From CBFCZU01 sp965602635 (lineage in GTDB: Bacteria > Planctomycetota > Phycisphaerae > SM23-33), in contig CBFCZU010000191.1 of assembly GCA_965602635.1 (NCBI GenBank), forward strand, positions 1-8,250: a stretch of DNA of 8,250 nucleotides, written 5' to 3'. A model generated the notes under the pieces. It was not told where the DNA came from, searched no databases, and worked only from the letters and a program-made list of their open reading frames with translations. This document shows, one piece after another, positions 1-7,085 of this stretch (positions within the stretch are counted from its first letter, which is position 1; each line of letters starts with the position of its first letter). The position numbers were made by a program, and so were the translations under genes.

Positions 1-2229
1 GTCAAGCTTGGCCACTTCCTGTGGCGAGTTGTAGAAATCGTTGACCGTGTCCGTCCCGCCCTTGGCGCGGCCCTTGACGGCCTCGGCGAGAATCGACTTG
101 AGGAGACTCTCGGCGTCGGCGTTGCCTTTGAATGCCTTTCGGCACGTCTCGATCAGCCGCCGATCGTCGAGTCCCTCTCGCATCCCCTCGTAGGCCGGCG
201 AGGTGATCGTCCCGAATGGCGTGTACCACGAATACGCCCACCACTGCGAACCGCTCAGATCGAACCCCTTCGACCAGTTCATGGCCCAGGTCACCCCGCC
301 GGTGCTCTGGAAGGCCCCGAAGTAGAACCCGTAGGTGTACCGCGGGATCGCCGGCGGCTGGGTGGCGTTGCACCCGGAGTATTGCCAGAAGATCTTGCCG
401 GCCGCCCTCACCTTGTCGCCCAGTTTCAGGTCCTCGTGGATGGCATTGGTGGAGACGAGATCGACGTCCTCCAGGAAGGGCCGGCCCGGCTTGGCGTGAT
501 GGATTGTCGCGCTCACCAGGGCGTTCTTCGTCGCATCGCGGGTGAGCTTGGCCGCATCCTTGAAGTGGAACTTGATCCACTCCCCGCTGCCGATACAGCC
601 CTTGGGAGCCTTTGGAAAGAGGAAGACATGCACCCACTTCGCCGGCTCGTCAAAGGGCTCCAGGACCAACTGCGGCCACTTCTTCTCCTTGGCGTGCTGG
701 TCCATTGCCCGGACCCATTGCGCGTACAGGTCACGGATCTCCGGCAGGACGCCGGCCGTCTCGGGCTTGTCACGAAACGCCTTGTGACGCTCGATGAACT
801 TCTTTTCCGCGTCCGGCCCGGTGTGGATCTTGATGAAGAGGGCCTTCTCACCGGTCATCGTGGCGGGGTACCCGTAGGGATTCCCGCCCATCAAGTACCG
901 GAAGAAGGCCAGGCGTTTGGTCTTGGCCATTTCCATCCACTCGTCCAGGTAGCCGAAGTCGATGTCCAGGCGGCCCTCTCGCAGGGAGAAAGCCAGCCTG
1001 GTCGAGTGAAACCGCGACTGCGCCGTCCGCAGGTTGTAGTCCTGGAACGTCTGCATCTCCTGTTCGGGAGGCAGGGCATTGATGCATGCGCCCATGGCAA
1101 CTCCTGCCTCATCCACGGTCAGCAGGCGAAGAGGCAGCACCTCGACCTCCACCGGCAGCTCGGCCGAATCGTCGCCGCTCTCAATCGACACTTTGCCCCG
1201 GTACACTCCCGGCTGGCTCTTCCCTTCCAGGGTTCGGATCGTCAGCCAGAACCCGTGGGACCGCCCGGCGGGGATGTTCACCGCAAAAGCGGGCCACAGA
1301 CGCAGCGGCACGCGCCTGGCCCCCTTCTGGCCGCCGATCAGGACGTATTCGATCGTTTTTAATTCGGCGTGACATTCGAGTTTTCCCGCCGGCCCCGTCA
1401 ACGCCGACAGCCGGCAGGTGACGTTCTTCAGATCGCGCCCGTTGGCGTATATTCCGAAACTGGCCGACTCGAACTCGTCGCGCGTTATGCGGATCTTGAC
1501 GGGCGATCCCGCCTCCCCCGTCTCCGGCACAGAATGCTCATGGATGAAGACGGCGTAATTCCTCACAAACGGCACGACGGCCTTCGCGGCCACGGCATCC
1601 GGAAGCACGGGCTCCCGCACGGCGACTGGCCGGACGGCAGGAAACCGAGCGGCGTCCAGCCTCGCTATCCAGTCCCGCGTCTCCCGAAAGTAGCGTTCGG
1701 CATCGCCCGGGCGGGCCAATCGCACCGTCACCTTTCCGAGGGGCAAGTCTTCCTTCCCCGTCCTCACGGAAAAGGCCGTGTTGTTCCCTCCCCGGATCCT
1801 GCACAGGAGGTCCCACGACACGGGCGCTTCCGCCACTTTCCACTTCCCGTCAGCCAGCCCGCCGAAGCGATACACCTCCGACAGCCTCCAGTAGGGCGCC
1901 AGGCCAGCGTGGGCAGACAGCACAGCGGGCACTGAGATCACGTCCTTGTACCGAATGCCCAGCACGTAAACGGTCCCCTTGGGCGGTCGGGACGAATCAC
2001 CCCACCAGACCGGGACCTGCCAGACGCCCGTCTTGCCCGCCTTCACTGCGCGGCAGGCCTCCGTGCCGTCCACCGTCGGCGGACCCCATTGGGCGGCGTC
2101 GAGCCCCTTCATCTTCGGCAGGTCCCATTGGGGAAGATCCGCTGCCCCCGCCGAGCCGCTCAGTGCAGGTATCAATGCCGCCATAATCAGCCCTCTCCAG
2201 AACGAGTGAGGTTCCCTGGTTCGCATCAT
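1..2229 (-). CDS. Secreted GH123/DUF4091-like glycoside hydrolase, C-terminus beyond window
   Basis: An uninterrupted 743-codon frame runs from the ATG at 2229 off the left edge. The tandem ATG ATG start is preceded by GGGAGG seven bases upstream. Residues 1-29 look like a signal peptide (charged start, hydrophobic core around 13-24, AGA before the probable cut), so the protein should be exported. Residues 31-190 are beta-rich. A beta-sandwich-like part follows, with a DEFES motif starting at Asp251 and GVYRG at 341-345; the latter resembles the linker sequence before the catalytic barrel in DUF4091 proteins. The barrel region holds an Asp-Glu-Pro triplet, D527-E528-P529. Family knowledge: GH123 enzymes (beta-N-acetylgalactosaminidases) use an adjacent Asp-Glu pair in substrate-assisted hydrolysis, and DUF4091 is the GH123 catalytic-domain family. 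An aromatic stretch (FWQY at 614-617, then Gly/Tyr/Phe-rich sequence) fits the barrel end. Inferred: polysaccharide or amino-sugar processing outside the cytoplasm. Actual substrate unknown; many DUF4091 proteins have no proven activity. Confidence 0.8.
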   Translation of the reverse strand, partial: MMRTREPHSFWRGLIMAALIPALSGSAGAADLPQWDLPKMKGLDAAQWGPPTVDGTEACRAVKAGKTGVWQVPVWWGDSSRPPKGTVYVLGIRYKDVISVPAVLSAHAGLAPYWRLSEVYRFGGLADGKWKVAEAPVSWDLLCRIRGGNNTAFSVRTGKEDLPLGKVTVRLARPGDAERYFRETRDWIARLDAARFPAVRPVAVREPVLPDAVAAKAVVPFVRNYAVFIHEHSVPETGEAGSPVKIRITRDEFESASFGIYANGRDLKNVTCRLSALTGPAGKLECHAELKTIEYVLIGGQKGARRVPLRLWPAFAVNIPAGRSHGFWLTIRTLEGKSQPGVYRGKVSIESGDDSAELPVEVEVLPLRLLTVDEAGVAMGACINALPPEQEMQTFQDYNLRTAQSRFHSTRLAFSLREGRLDIDFGYLDEWMEMAKTKRLAFFRYLMGGNPYGYPATMTGEKALFIKIHTGPDAEKKFIERHKAFRDKPETAGVLPEIRDLYAQWVRAMDQHAKEKKWPQLVLEPFDEPAKWVHVFLFPKAPKGCIGSGEWIKFHFKDAAKLTRDATKNALVSATIHHAKPGRPFLEDVDLVSTNAIHEDLKLGDKVRAAGKIFWQYSGCNATQPPAIPRYTYGFYFGAFQSTGGVTWAMNWSKGFDLSGSQWWAYSWYTPFGTITSPAYEGMREGLDDRRLIETCRKAFKGNADAESLLKSILAEAVKGRAKGGTDTVNDFYNSPQEVAKLD

Positions 2230-2256
2230 TGTTGCGCCTCCCGATCGCTCCCGGGT

Positions 2257-2272
2257 AGTCCGTGGGCGGACT
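2257..2272 (-). promoter_or_regulatory. Short hairpin in the leader of the GH123-like gene
   Basis: Perfect 6-bp arms (AGTCCG and CGGACT) enclose a four-base loop. If transcription starts about seven bases after the proposed -10 at 2284-2289, the hairpin forms the extreme 5' end of the mRNA, roughly 28 bases from the start codon. It could protect the transcript end or be a chance structure; nothing else supports a function. Confidence 0.3.
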
Positions 2273-2283
2273 TGACGAGGTGT

Positions 2284-2312
2284 ATTCTACCCCCAGGCCG
2301 TGCCGCGGCCAA
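2284..2312 (-). promoter_or_regulatory. Candidate sigma70 promoter for the GH123-like gene
   Basis: On the minus strand TTGGCC (2312-2307) is followed after exactly 17 bases by TAGAAT (2289-2284). The start point would lie near 2277, giving a leader of about 48 bases. The -10 matches the consensus at four of six positions (TATAAT) and the -35 at three of six (TTGACA), so this is a moderate candidate only. Confidence 0.35.
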
Positions 2313-2399
2313 GCCCGGCCCGACCGAACGCACTCTGCCCCGGGGGGCTGTTCCTTGGCAAAGACGCCCCCAGAAAGGACCGATGGACCGAAAGTGCAG

Positions 2400-2418
2400 G
2401 CGCAAGGCGTCCTTGCGC
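2400..2418 (+). promoter_or_regulatory. Perfect 8-bp inverted repeat upstream of the four-helix membrane protein gene
   Basis: Arms GCGCAAGG and CCTTGCGC are separated by CGT, a compact and perfect palindrome 34 bases before the ATG at 2453. No T-tract follows, so it is not an obvious intrinsic terminator. It could be an operator or a 5'-leader hairpin for the downstream gene. No convincing -35/-10 pair was found for that gene. Confidence 0.4.
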
Positions 2419-2452
2419 TAGATCGACCCGACCCAAGACAACGGGGCTCGCA

Positions 2453-3313
2453 ATGGACAACTCGAACCCACGACCTTCTGCTGGTGTTTTTCTTCCCCTG
2501 CCCATGTCGATCGGCCTGGTGGTGCTTTTCTTCATGCCGTGGCTGACGCTTTCGTGCGACCCCGAGGCCGTGACCAACACGCCGGGCGTACGCTCTGAGG
2601 TCGAGCTGCCGCAGGAGTTCACCGAGCCGACCGTCCTGGCCCGCGCCACCGGCTGGGACCTCGCCCGCGGCGAGCTGACACCCGACGATCGCTTCAAGGA
2701 AATGGCCCGCCAGGCTCAGCAGAGCCAGAGCCAGGACGGCCCGTCGGCGAAGCCGTGGGCCTACGGCGGGCTCGTGCTGCCGGGGATCGTGGCGGTTTTC
2801 TCGCTGGTGTGCCTGGCCGGCAAGCTCACCTCCTCGGGGACGGGCAAGTGGCTGCTGCTGCTCGGGGTCGCGGGGGTGGTGCTGATGCTCCTGGCCGTGA
2901 GCGTGGACTACGTTGACATGGCCATGGACGAGGCGAAGGAAGAGATGGCCGCCCAAGGCATGAACCCCCGACAGCCGGGGCTCAAGGAGAACATGGCCGA
3001 AGCGGCGAGGATGGCCAAGGAGGTCATCCAGACGAAGACGACGCCCTACCTGTGGGCCTGCCTGGGCATCTACGTGCTGATCGCCGGGTGCGGGCTGGCG
3101 GCGATGGGCGCCTCGCAGAGCCTCGAGTCGGCCGGGTCCGAGGCAACCTGGCGGCAGGACACAGCCGACGCCGACAACGAGCTGCCTGCCCTGGCGGAGA
3201 GGCCGAGTCAGGACAGACGCGAGCCGAACGACCAGTTCAACTTCGGCCCGGACATCACGCCGCGCGAGGCGCCGGCCCAGACAGCCGGCGAGAAGGCTGA
3301 CACCCAGTCCTGA
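2453..3313 (+). CDS. Four-helix integral membrane protein of unknown function
   Basis: 286 residues; family not recognised. Predicted membrane segments are at about 13-33, 105-123, 132-150 and 198-218. A polar loop of about 70 residues follows helix 1, rich in Glu/Asp early and Gln/Ser later. A Glu/Ala/Met-rich loop (151-197, possibly helical) sits between helices 3 and 4. The tail from 219 to 286 is hydrophilic and acidic/Pro-rich. Helix 1 ends in PWLTLSC; the Cys at 35 has Ser before it but Thr at -3, a poor lipobox, so I do not call a lipoprotein. The frame stays open upstream to an ATG at 2300, but those extra 51 residues are Arg/Pro-rich and unlike a real N-terminus, so I chose 2453. Its ribosome site is weak (GGGG at 2443-2446). 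It is divergent from the GH123-like gene and convergent with the coiled-coil/TPR operon. No enzymatic motif seen. Confidence 0.75.
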   Translation: MDNSNPRPSAGVFLPLPMSIGLVVLFFMPWLTLSCDPEAVTNTPGVRSEVELPQEFTEPTVLARATGWDLARGELTPDDRFKEMARQAQQSQSQDGPSAKPWAYGGLVLPGIVAVFSLVCLAGKLTSSGTGKWLLLLGVAGVVLMLLAVSVDYVDMAMDEAKEEMAAQGMNPRQPGLKENMAEAARMAKEVIQTKTTPYLWACLGIYVLIAGCGLAAMGASQSLESAGSEATWRQDTADADNELPALAERPSQDRREPNDQFNFGPDITPREAPAQTAGEKADTQS

Positions 3314-3337
3314 CAGCCGCCGCAAGGCTACTTCAGG
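3309..3337 (+). terminator. Weak nested hairpin at the end of the membrane protein gene
   Basis: Outer arms CCTGA and TCAGG enclose inner arms AGCC and GGCT around a seven-base loop. The hairpin starts inside the stop codon region. There is no U-tract after it, so it is at most a poor terminator or mRNA 3'-end structure. No better terminator was seen between the two convergent units. Confidence 0.2.
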
Positions 3338-3445
3338 CGAAATCCTCTGCAATCTGGTGGGCAATTCCCCTGGCTTTCGTGCCGGAGCCTTGCCCCTTGT
3401 GCCCGAACGGGTCACGTACCGTCGCCGACTTGGTTGTTGCGCGTC

Positions 3446-3487
3446 CTCGTAACTCGGAGGTCGCGGGTTCGAATCCCGCCCCCGCTA
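3446..3487 (+). pseudogene. tRNA 3'-half remnant (anticodon loop to discriminator base)
   Basis: A canonical T-arm is present: stem GCGGG (3463-3467), loop TTCGAAT, stem CCCGC (3475-3479). It is preceded by AGGTC as variable loop and by CTCGTAA, which reads as an anticodon loop with CGT (Thr) in the anticodon place. CCCCGCT (3480-3486) and A follow as acceptor strand and discriminator. The 5' half fails. GCGTC before the loop does not pair with CTCGG after it, and no AGCGGGG acceptor partner exists within the preceding 100 bases. The 3' half also resembles bacterial initiator tRNAs (CTCATAA loop, GGAGGTCGCGGG), so the parent could be tRNA-Met(f) or tRNA-Thr. Such 3' halves are typical of sites left by tRNA-targeting integrases. 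No CCA is encoded and no integrase lies in the window. Confidence 0.6.
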
Positions 3488-4744
3488 GGGCTTGCGCATC
3501 TTCTCCAGGGCGGCGGTCTCCTTTGCCAGGTACGCCCGGTACTGATCCACGTCCTCGCGGGCCTCGTCCTGTCGCCGGCGAATCCGTCGTTTGCGGCTGG
3601 CGTCAACTTCCTCCGCCTTGCGCCGGACGGCGGCCGGCGATTCCCCTTCCGCCCGCATGCGACGCAGCAGGGCCGCGTCCTCCGCCTTCACCCGCGCCTC
3701 GGCGTGCCGCAACTCCTCGTTGGCCAGGCGGAGTTGCTCGGCGATCCACTTGACCTTCGCCTCCTGGCGGGTCGGCTGCTCGAGGATGGTCTGCCAGTCA
3801 TTGTGGGACAGGCCCTTGTCCAAGTCGGCCTCGGAGGGAAAGCGCGTGGCGTCGGAGAGCTGCATCTCCCGCAGCACACCCTCGCGGAGCCGGTCTGCCA
3901 GCAGGTAGCCAGTGCCCTCGACGGCCTCGGTCTCCACGGCGTCGCCACGCATCTTGTCCGAGCCATCCAGGTCCGCCAGCAGCTTCTTGAGGTCCTTCAT
4001 CGCCTGCTTCGCCGCGAGAAGCTGCGCCTGGTGGAGTTTCCACGCCATCATGCGGGCCATGAACTTCCGCTGTCCGGGCGAGAAGTCCTTCCATCGCTTG
4101 CGTATGGATTCCGCGTGCTGTTTCGCTTCCCGCAGGGCCTTGCCGAGCGCGGCCATGCGGCGATCCATCTTGCGCTGGAGACGCTCGTGGGCGGCCGCGA
4201 AGTCCGCCTGCATGTCCGCCTTCTCCCAGAAGTAATCGTCGCACAGGCGGGCCCATTCCAGCGCGTTCATGCCGGCCGGCGGCTTGCCGGCCTCGATGGG
4301 CTCGGCATACTGGGCCCACTTCTTGTCGAACTCCTGCTTGCGCTTTGCCAGGCGGGCGGTCTCTTCGCGATCGAGTGTGACAAGGTTCTTTCGGGCAGCG
4401 TCCAGCTTCGCCTGGAGGTTTCGCACGCGTCTGGCGGCTTCGGCCACGTTCTCTACGGGCTTCAGGCTGGCCGGGGTCGCCTTCTCCAAAGCGGCGATCT
4501 TCTGCTCCAGCCGGCGAATGTTCTCGCGGAGCTTCTTGTCCGGCCGGGCGCCGGTGGAGGAGGGCCCCGGTTTGTCCGGAGCCGCGCGGCCGGGCTTACC
4601 GGCGCCGGGGGTCGACACTTTGTCGTCATGGCTGGGCGGATCCCCCACGCCACCGAGGATGCCGCTCAGGCCGCCGCCGTCTCCGGCGCGAGCCGGCACA
4701 GCGGCCGCGATAACCATCAACAGGATGGGGGCCATGCGCTTCAT
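3485..4744 (-). CDS. Exported coiled-coil protein, unknown function
   Basis: 419 residues; no family recognised. Residues 1-20 form a signal peptide (MKRMA start, hydrophobic core, ARA before the cut). Residues 21-70 are a Gly/Pro/Ser/Asp-rich flexible linker. From about 70 to 145, 175-260 and 330-415 the sequence is Ala/Glu/Lys/Arg/Leu-rich with heptad-like spacing and few prolines, indicating long helical or coiled-coil segments. A less charged section with Trp and one Cys (163-175) and a mixed section (265-328) break the coils. The C-terminal 40 residues are very basic (RKRRIRRR at about 384-391). The start at 4744 overlaps the stop of the TPR gene (ATGA) and has AAGGAGG at ideal distance, so the pair is translationally coupled. 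The stop codon coincides with the end of the tRNA remnant. Inferred: structural or scaffold protein of the periplasm or cell envelope acting with the TPR/PDZ protein. An N-terminally extended version starting at 5893 would read through the TPR gene out of frame and is not real. Confidence 0.8.
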   Translation of the reverse strand: MKRMAPILLMVIAAAVPARAGDGGGLSGILGGVGDPPSHDDKVSTPGAGKPGRAAPDKPGPSSTGARPDKKLRENIRRLEQKIAALEKATPASLKPVENVAEAARRVRNLQAKLDAARKNLVTLDREETARLAKRKQEFDKKWAQYAEPIEAGKPPAGMNALEWARLCDDYFWEKADMQADFAAAHERLQRKMDRRMAALGKALREAKQHAESIRKRWKDFSPGQRKFMARMMAWKLHQAQLLAAKQAMKDLKKLLADLDGSDKMRGDAVETEAVEGTGYLLADRLREGVLREMQLSDATRFPSEADLDKGLSHNDWQTILEQPTRQEAKVKWIAEQLRLANEELRHAEARVKAEDAALLRRMRAEGESPAAVRRKAEEVDASRKRRIRRRQDEAREDVDQYRAYLAKETAALEKMRKP

Positions 4745-6789
4745 GGGGTTGCCTCCTTCGTCGTGGCCGGCTGCGAGGCAGGAACCTTGCGGGCGACGGG
4801 CGTGTAATCCAGCTTCACGGTGAACAGATGTTTGCCTCGACGAATCTGCGCCTCGACCGGCTCGGCCGGAACGGGACTCTTGCGGAACGCGTTCATCTGC
4901 TCGACCGTGCCCAGCGGGAACTCGCCCACGCAGACCAGGATGTCGTCGGCATGGACGCGCGGGCGGACTGCTTCCAGCACGCCGCCGGGCAGCACGCACA
5001 GCACCCGCTCGCCCCGGCCGGCGCCGCGCCGGCTGCCCTCCACCAACCCCAGCAGCGTGTACGGATCGGCCGGTTTGGGAGGGGGCTCGCCGGTGTGCAT
5101 CGCGCACAGCACCACGCCGGACTGGCAACTCGGGACCATGCTTTCCTTCTGGACGGCCGAGAAGGTCTTCGCCGCGGCGGCCCACTTCTCCTGGGCCATT
5201 TGGGCGCAGGCCAGGCCGTAGCGGCCGTAGTCTTTGTTCTTGCTGCGCCGCACGTACTCGGCAAAGCCCTTCTCCGCCTCCGCGGGGTGCCCGGCCAGCA
5301 GGAGAGTCCAGCAGGCCTTCGTCCGGACCATCGGCCCGGCGGTTCGCTTTCCGAGCCGGTAGTAGTGCGAGGCCGTGCGGAAGTGGCCCTTCGCTTCGTA
5401 CAGGTCCGCCAGCGCATCGTAGATGAGGTAGATGTGCGGCTTGCCGCGCTTGGCGAAGAGGTCCTGAACTCGCGGTTTCGGCCACTTGGCGAGCATGGCC
5501 TCCAGCGCCTGGATGGCGTCGTCGCGGTATCCGGCCTTTCCGAAGCGATGGCAGACGTCGATGGCCTTGTGCAGGTTGTCCTCCGCAATCCATGCCTGGA
5601 AGAGCCAGCGAGCGTGGCGCGGGCGCTTGTTGCGAGCGAAGGCGTCCTCGAGGTTCTTGAGGGCTTGCTCGCGTTTGCCCTGGCCCCACTGGGTCCGGGC
5701 GAGATAGTGCGCCCACTCGGCCGGCTCCCTCCTCTTGCTTCGCATCGAGCCGTACTTGCTGAGCAACTTGTCGATGGCGGCCTGGATGTGCTTCTCGGCG
5801 AGGGCGTGCTTGCCCACGGCGTACGCGCAGCGGCCGATGGAGTAGATCGAGTCCGTGCGGTTGTCCACGTTTCGGCTCTCGATGAAGCCCCACAGCGCCA
5901 GGCGGATGTCCTCGCCACGGAGCGCGGCCAGGCCGACCCAGTGGCGGACGTTCGCCTGGGCCCAGCTCTTGACCAGCACCAGGCGGAAGGCTTCGACCGC
6001 TTCGTTATACCGCCCGGCACGGTAGAGCGCCTTGGCGCGGTCGTACTCGATCACGCCCACCTTGCCCGGGGCGAGGCTCCGGGCCATGCTGTAGGCGAGT
6101 TCCGCTTCTTCGTGGCGGCGCAGGTTCGTCAGGCAACTGCCCATGATGACACAGATGTCGTAGCCGGCCGGGCCCGTCGCCACGTATCGCTCCGCGTGGG
6201 CCAAGCCGTCTTCGTACAGCCCGTTGCGGTATCCCAGGAACGCCAGCCAGCGGTGGTTGTCGCGCCGGGACGTGCCGAGCGCGTCGGCCCGGCCCAGGTA
6301 CTCGATGGCCCGGTTGAGCTGCACCTCCGGCTGCTTGCCGTAGATGAGCCCTCCTTTCTTGAGCTTCCAGAGGTACTTGTTCATCCAGGCCCGGCCGACG
6401 GCGTGCATGACGTCCGCGTCGTACGGGCGGAGCTTCTCGAGGGTGTAGGCCCAGGACGGCAGCCGGGACTTGTAGGTGCCTCCGGAGCCGGCCACGCACG
6501 TCGCGAGCATCTCGGCGGCCGCGGCGTCGTGCGGGCGGGCCTGGAGGGCGGCCGCAAAGTACGGCCCCGCCTCGGCCAACTTGCCGAGCCCCGCCTTCGC
6601 CAGGCCGGCGCAGTAGTGGGCGTCGGGGCTGCCGGCCTTCATCGCCGGCTCGAGCAGCTTGAGTGCCTCGCCCCACTTACCGGCCTCGATGGCGTCCATG
6701 GCCTTCTGGGGGACGGGCGTGTCGGGCTCCTGCGCGGCGGCTACGGACGCCGCGATCAGAAGCCACAAGGTGGCGGTGCACGCGGACAT
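4741..6789 (-). CDS. Exported TPR-repeat protein with C-terminal PDZ-like domain
   Basis: 682 residues. The start at 6789 has AAGGAG six bases upstream. A signal peptide (1-19 or 20, core LWLLIAASVAAA) directs export. Helical hairpins of the tetratricopeptide type fill residues 27-550; the clearest are near 27-88, 212-272, 313-342, 357-386, 455-516 and 521-548, with the usual small/aromatic positions (for example AGRYNEAVEAF around 258-268). Residues 583-664 match a PDZ-like pattern: GERVLCVLPGG, then the ADDILVCVGEFPLGTVEQM stretch resembling the PDZ 'GD.I..V.G.P' strand and helix, and a final basic beta strand. A TPR plus PDZ architecture suggests a periplasmic protein-protein scaffold that binds partner tails; no protease catalytic residues are visible. 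It is the first gene of a two-gene operon, overlapping the coiled-coil gene by four bases. The frame stays open to 7335 upstream, but that part lacks a signal peptide or repeats and crosses the promoter region. Binding partner unknown. Confidence 0.85.
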   Translation of the reverse strand: MSACTATLWLLIAASVAAAQEPDTPVPQKAMDAIEAGKWGEALKLLEPAMKAGSPDAHYCAGLAKAGLGKLAEAGPYFAAALQARPHDAAAAEMLATCVAGSGGTYKSRLPSWAYTLEKLRPYDADVMHAVGRAWMNKYLWKLKKGGLIYGKQPEVQLNRAIEYLGRADALGTSRRDNHRWLAFLGYRNGLYEDGLAHAERYVATGPAGYDICVIMGSCLTNLRRHEEAELAYSMARSLAPGKVGVIEYDRAKALYRAGRYNEAVEAFRLVLVKSWAQANVRHWVGLAALRGEDIRLALWGFIESRNVDNRTDSIYSIGRCAYAVGKHALAEKHIQAAIDKLLSKYGSMRSKRREPAEWAHYLARTQWGQGKREQALKNLEDAFARNKRPRHARWLFQAWIAEDNLHKAIDVCHRFGKAGYRDDAIQALEAMLAKWPKPRVQDLFAKRGKPHIYLIYDALADLYEAKGHFRTASHYYRLGKRTAGPMVRTKACWTLLLAGHPAEAEKGFAEYVRRSKNKDYGRYGLACAQMAQEKWAAAAKTFSAVQKESMVPSCQSGVVLCAMHTGEPPPKPADPYTLLGLVEGSRRGAGRGERVLCVLPGGVLEAVRPRVHADDILVCVGEFPLGTVEQMNAFRKSPVPAEPVEAQIRRGKHLFTVKLDYTPVARKVPASQPATTKEATP
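4752..4758 (-). promoter_or_regulatory. Shine-Dalgarno of the coiled-coil gene inside the TPR gene
   Basis: AAGGAGG lies seven bases before the ATG at 4744 and encodes Lys-Glu within the last codons of the TPR gene. With the ATGA stop/start overlap it fixes the start of the second gene and supports coupled translation. Confidence 0.8.
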
Positions 6790-6804
6790 GTCTCTCTCCT
6801 TTGG

Positions 6805-6824
6805 CCGGCCCCCGACCGGGCCGG
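6805..6824 (-). promoter_or_regulatory. GC-rich hairpin in the TPR gene leader
   Basis: Arms CCGGCCC and GGGCCGG enclose a six-base loop. In the mRNA the stem ends just upstream of the AAAGGAG ribosome site (about 6802-6796), within a leader of about 43 bases. It leaves the ribosome site free, so it may stabilise the 5' end or influence translation; function unproven. Confidence 0.4.
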
Positions 6825-6838
6825 ATGTGCGGGGCGCC

Positions 6839-6867
6839 ATTATCGCGCCACCCCGCGCTGCTGGCAA
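6839..6867 (-). promoter_or_regulatory. Sigma70-type promoter of the TPR/coiled-coil operon
   Basis: On the minus strand TTGCCA (6867-6862) is followed by a 17-base spacer and GATAAT (6844-6839). Four of six -35 and five of six -10 bases match the consensus. Predicted start near 6832, 43 bases before the ATG at 6789. Confidence 0.6.
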
Positions 6868-6912
6868 GGCGGCACAGCAGAGATACACGGGATGCGGCGA
6901 TACAGATTCATT

Positions 6913-6948
6913 CCTTGCATTTCGGCCGGCGTGCCGGCCGCAGCAAGG
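6913..6948. repeat. Nested 14-bp stem-loop between divergent promoters
   Basis: Inner arms CGGCCGGC (6923-6930) and GCCGGCCG (6933-6940) are perfect with a two-base centre. Outer arms CCTTGC (6913-6918) and GCAAGG (6943-6948) extend it across an asymmetric internal loop (ATTT/CA). It lies upstream of both divergent promoters, so it is not in an expected transcript end and has no T-tract for either direction. Options: operator or cruciform element, a repeated extragenic palindrome, or part of an unannotated small RNA. Confidence 0.5.
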
Positions 6949-7085
6949 GGTTCCTGGGCCTTGGTAAGCGTTTGCCTGCCGGATCACCACTTTCCTTACC
7001 GCGGCCTCATGTCCGCGTGGACCAGCATCCGGAGGCTGTGGGTCGAGGTCGGAGCCCGGCAAGCAAGAAATTCTCCATTTTTCTC

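Noticed and set aside
382..1362. 326-codon plus-strand frame within the GH123-like gene
   Set aside because: Antisense shadow; the minus frame is continuous for 743 codons with recognisable motifs.
2272..2288. TTGACG plus TATTCT as a plus-strand promoter
   Set aside because: The elements are only five bases apart, far too close for a sigma70 promoter.
2300..2452. Upstream ATG start for the four-helix membrane protein
   Set aside because: The added 51 residues are Arg/Pro-rich, lack a ribosome site and would make the 8-bp inverted repeat coding.
1997..3415. 472-codon minus-strand frame spanning the divergent spacer
   Set aside because: Arg/Pro/Gly-rich and crosses both neighbouring genes antisense or out of frame; no domain or start signal.
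3400..3487. Complete functional tRNA gene
   Set aside because: The anticodon stem does not pair and no 5' acceptor strand matching CCCCGCT is found, so only the 3' half is called.
3412..3606. Minus-strand 64-aa frame containing GGGIRTRDL
   Set aside because: This well-known peptide motif is the translation of a tRNA T-arm; it marks the tRNA remnant, not a protein.
3434..4807. 457-codon plus-strand frame antisense to the coiled-coil gene
   Set aside because: It starts inside the tRNA remnant and mirrors the coding frame of the minus gene; a GC artefact.
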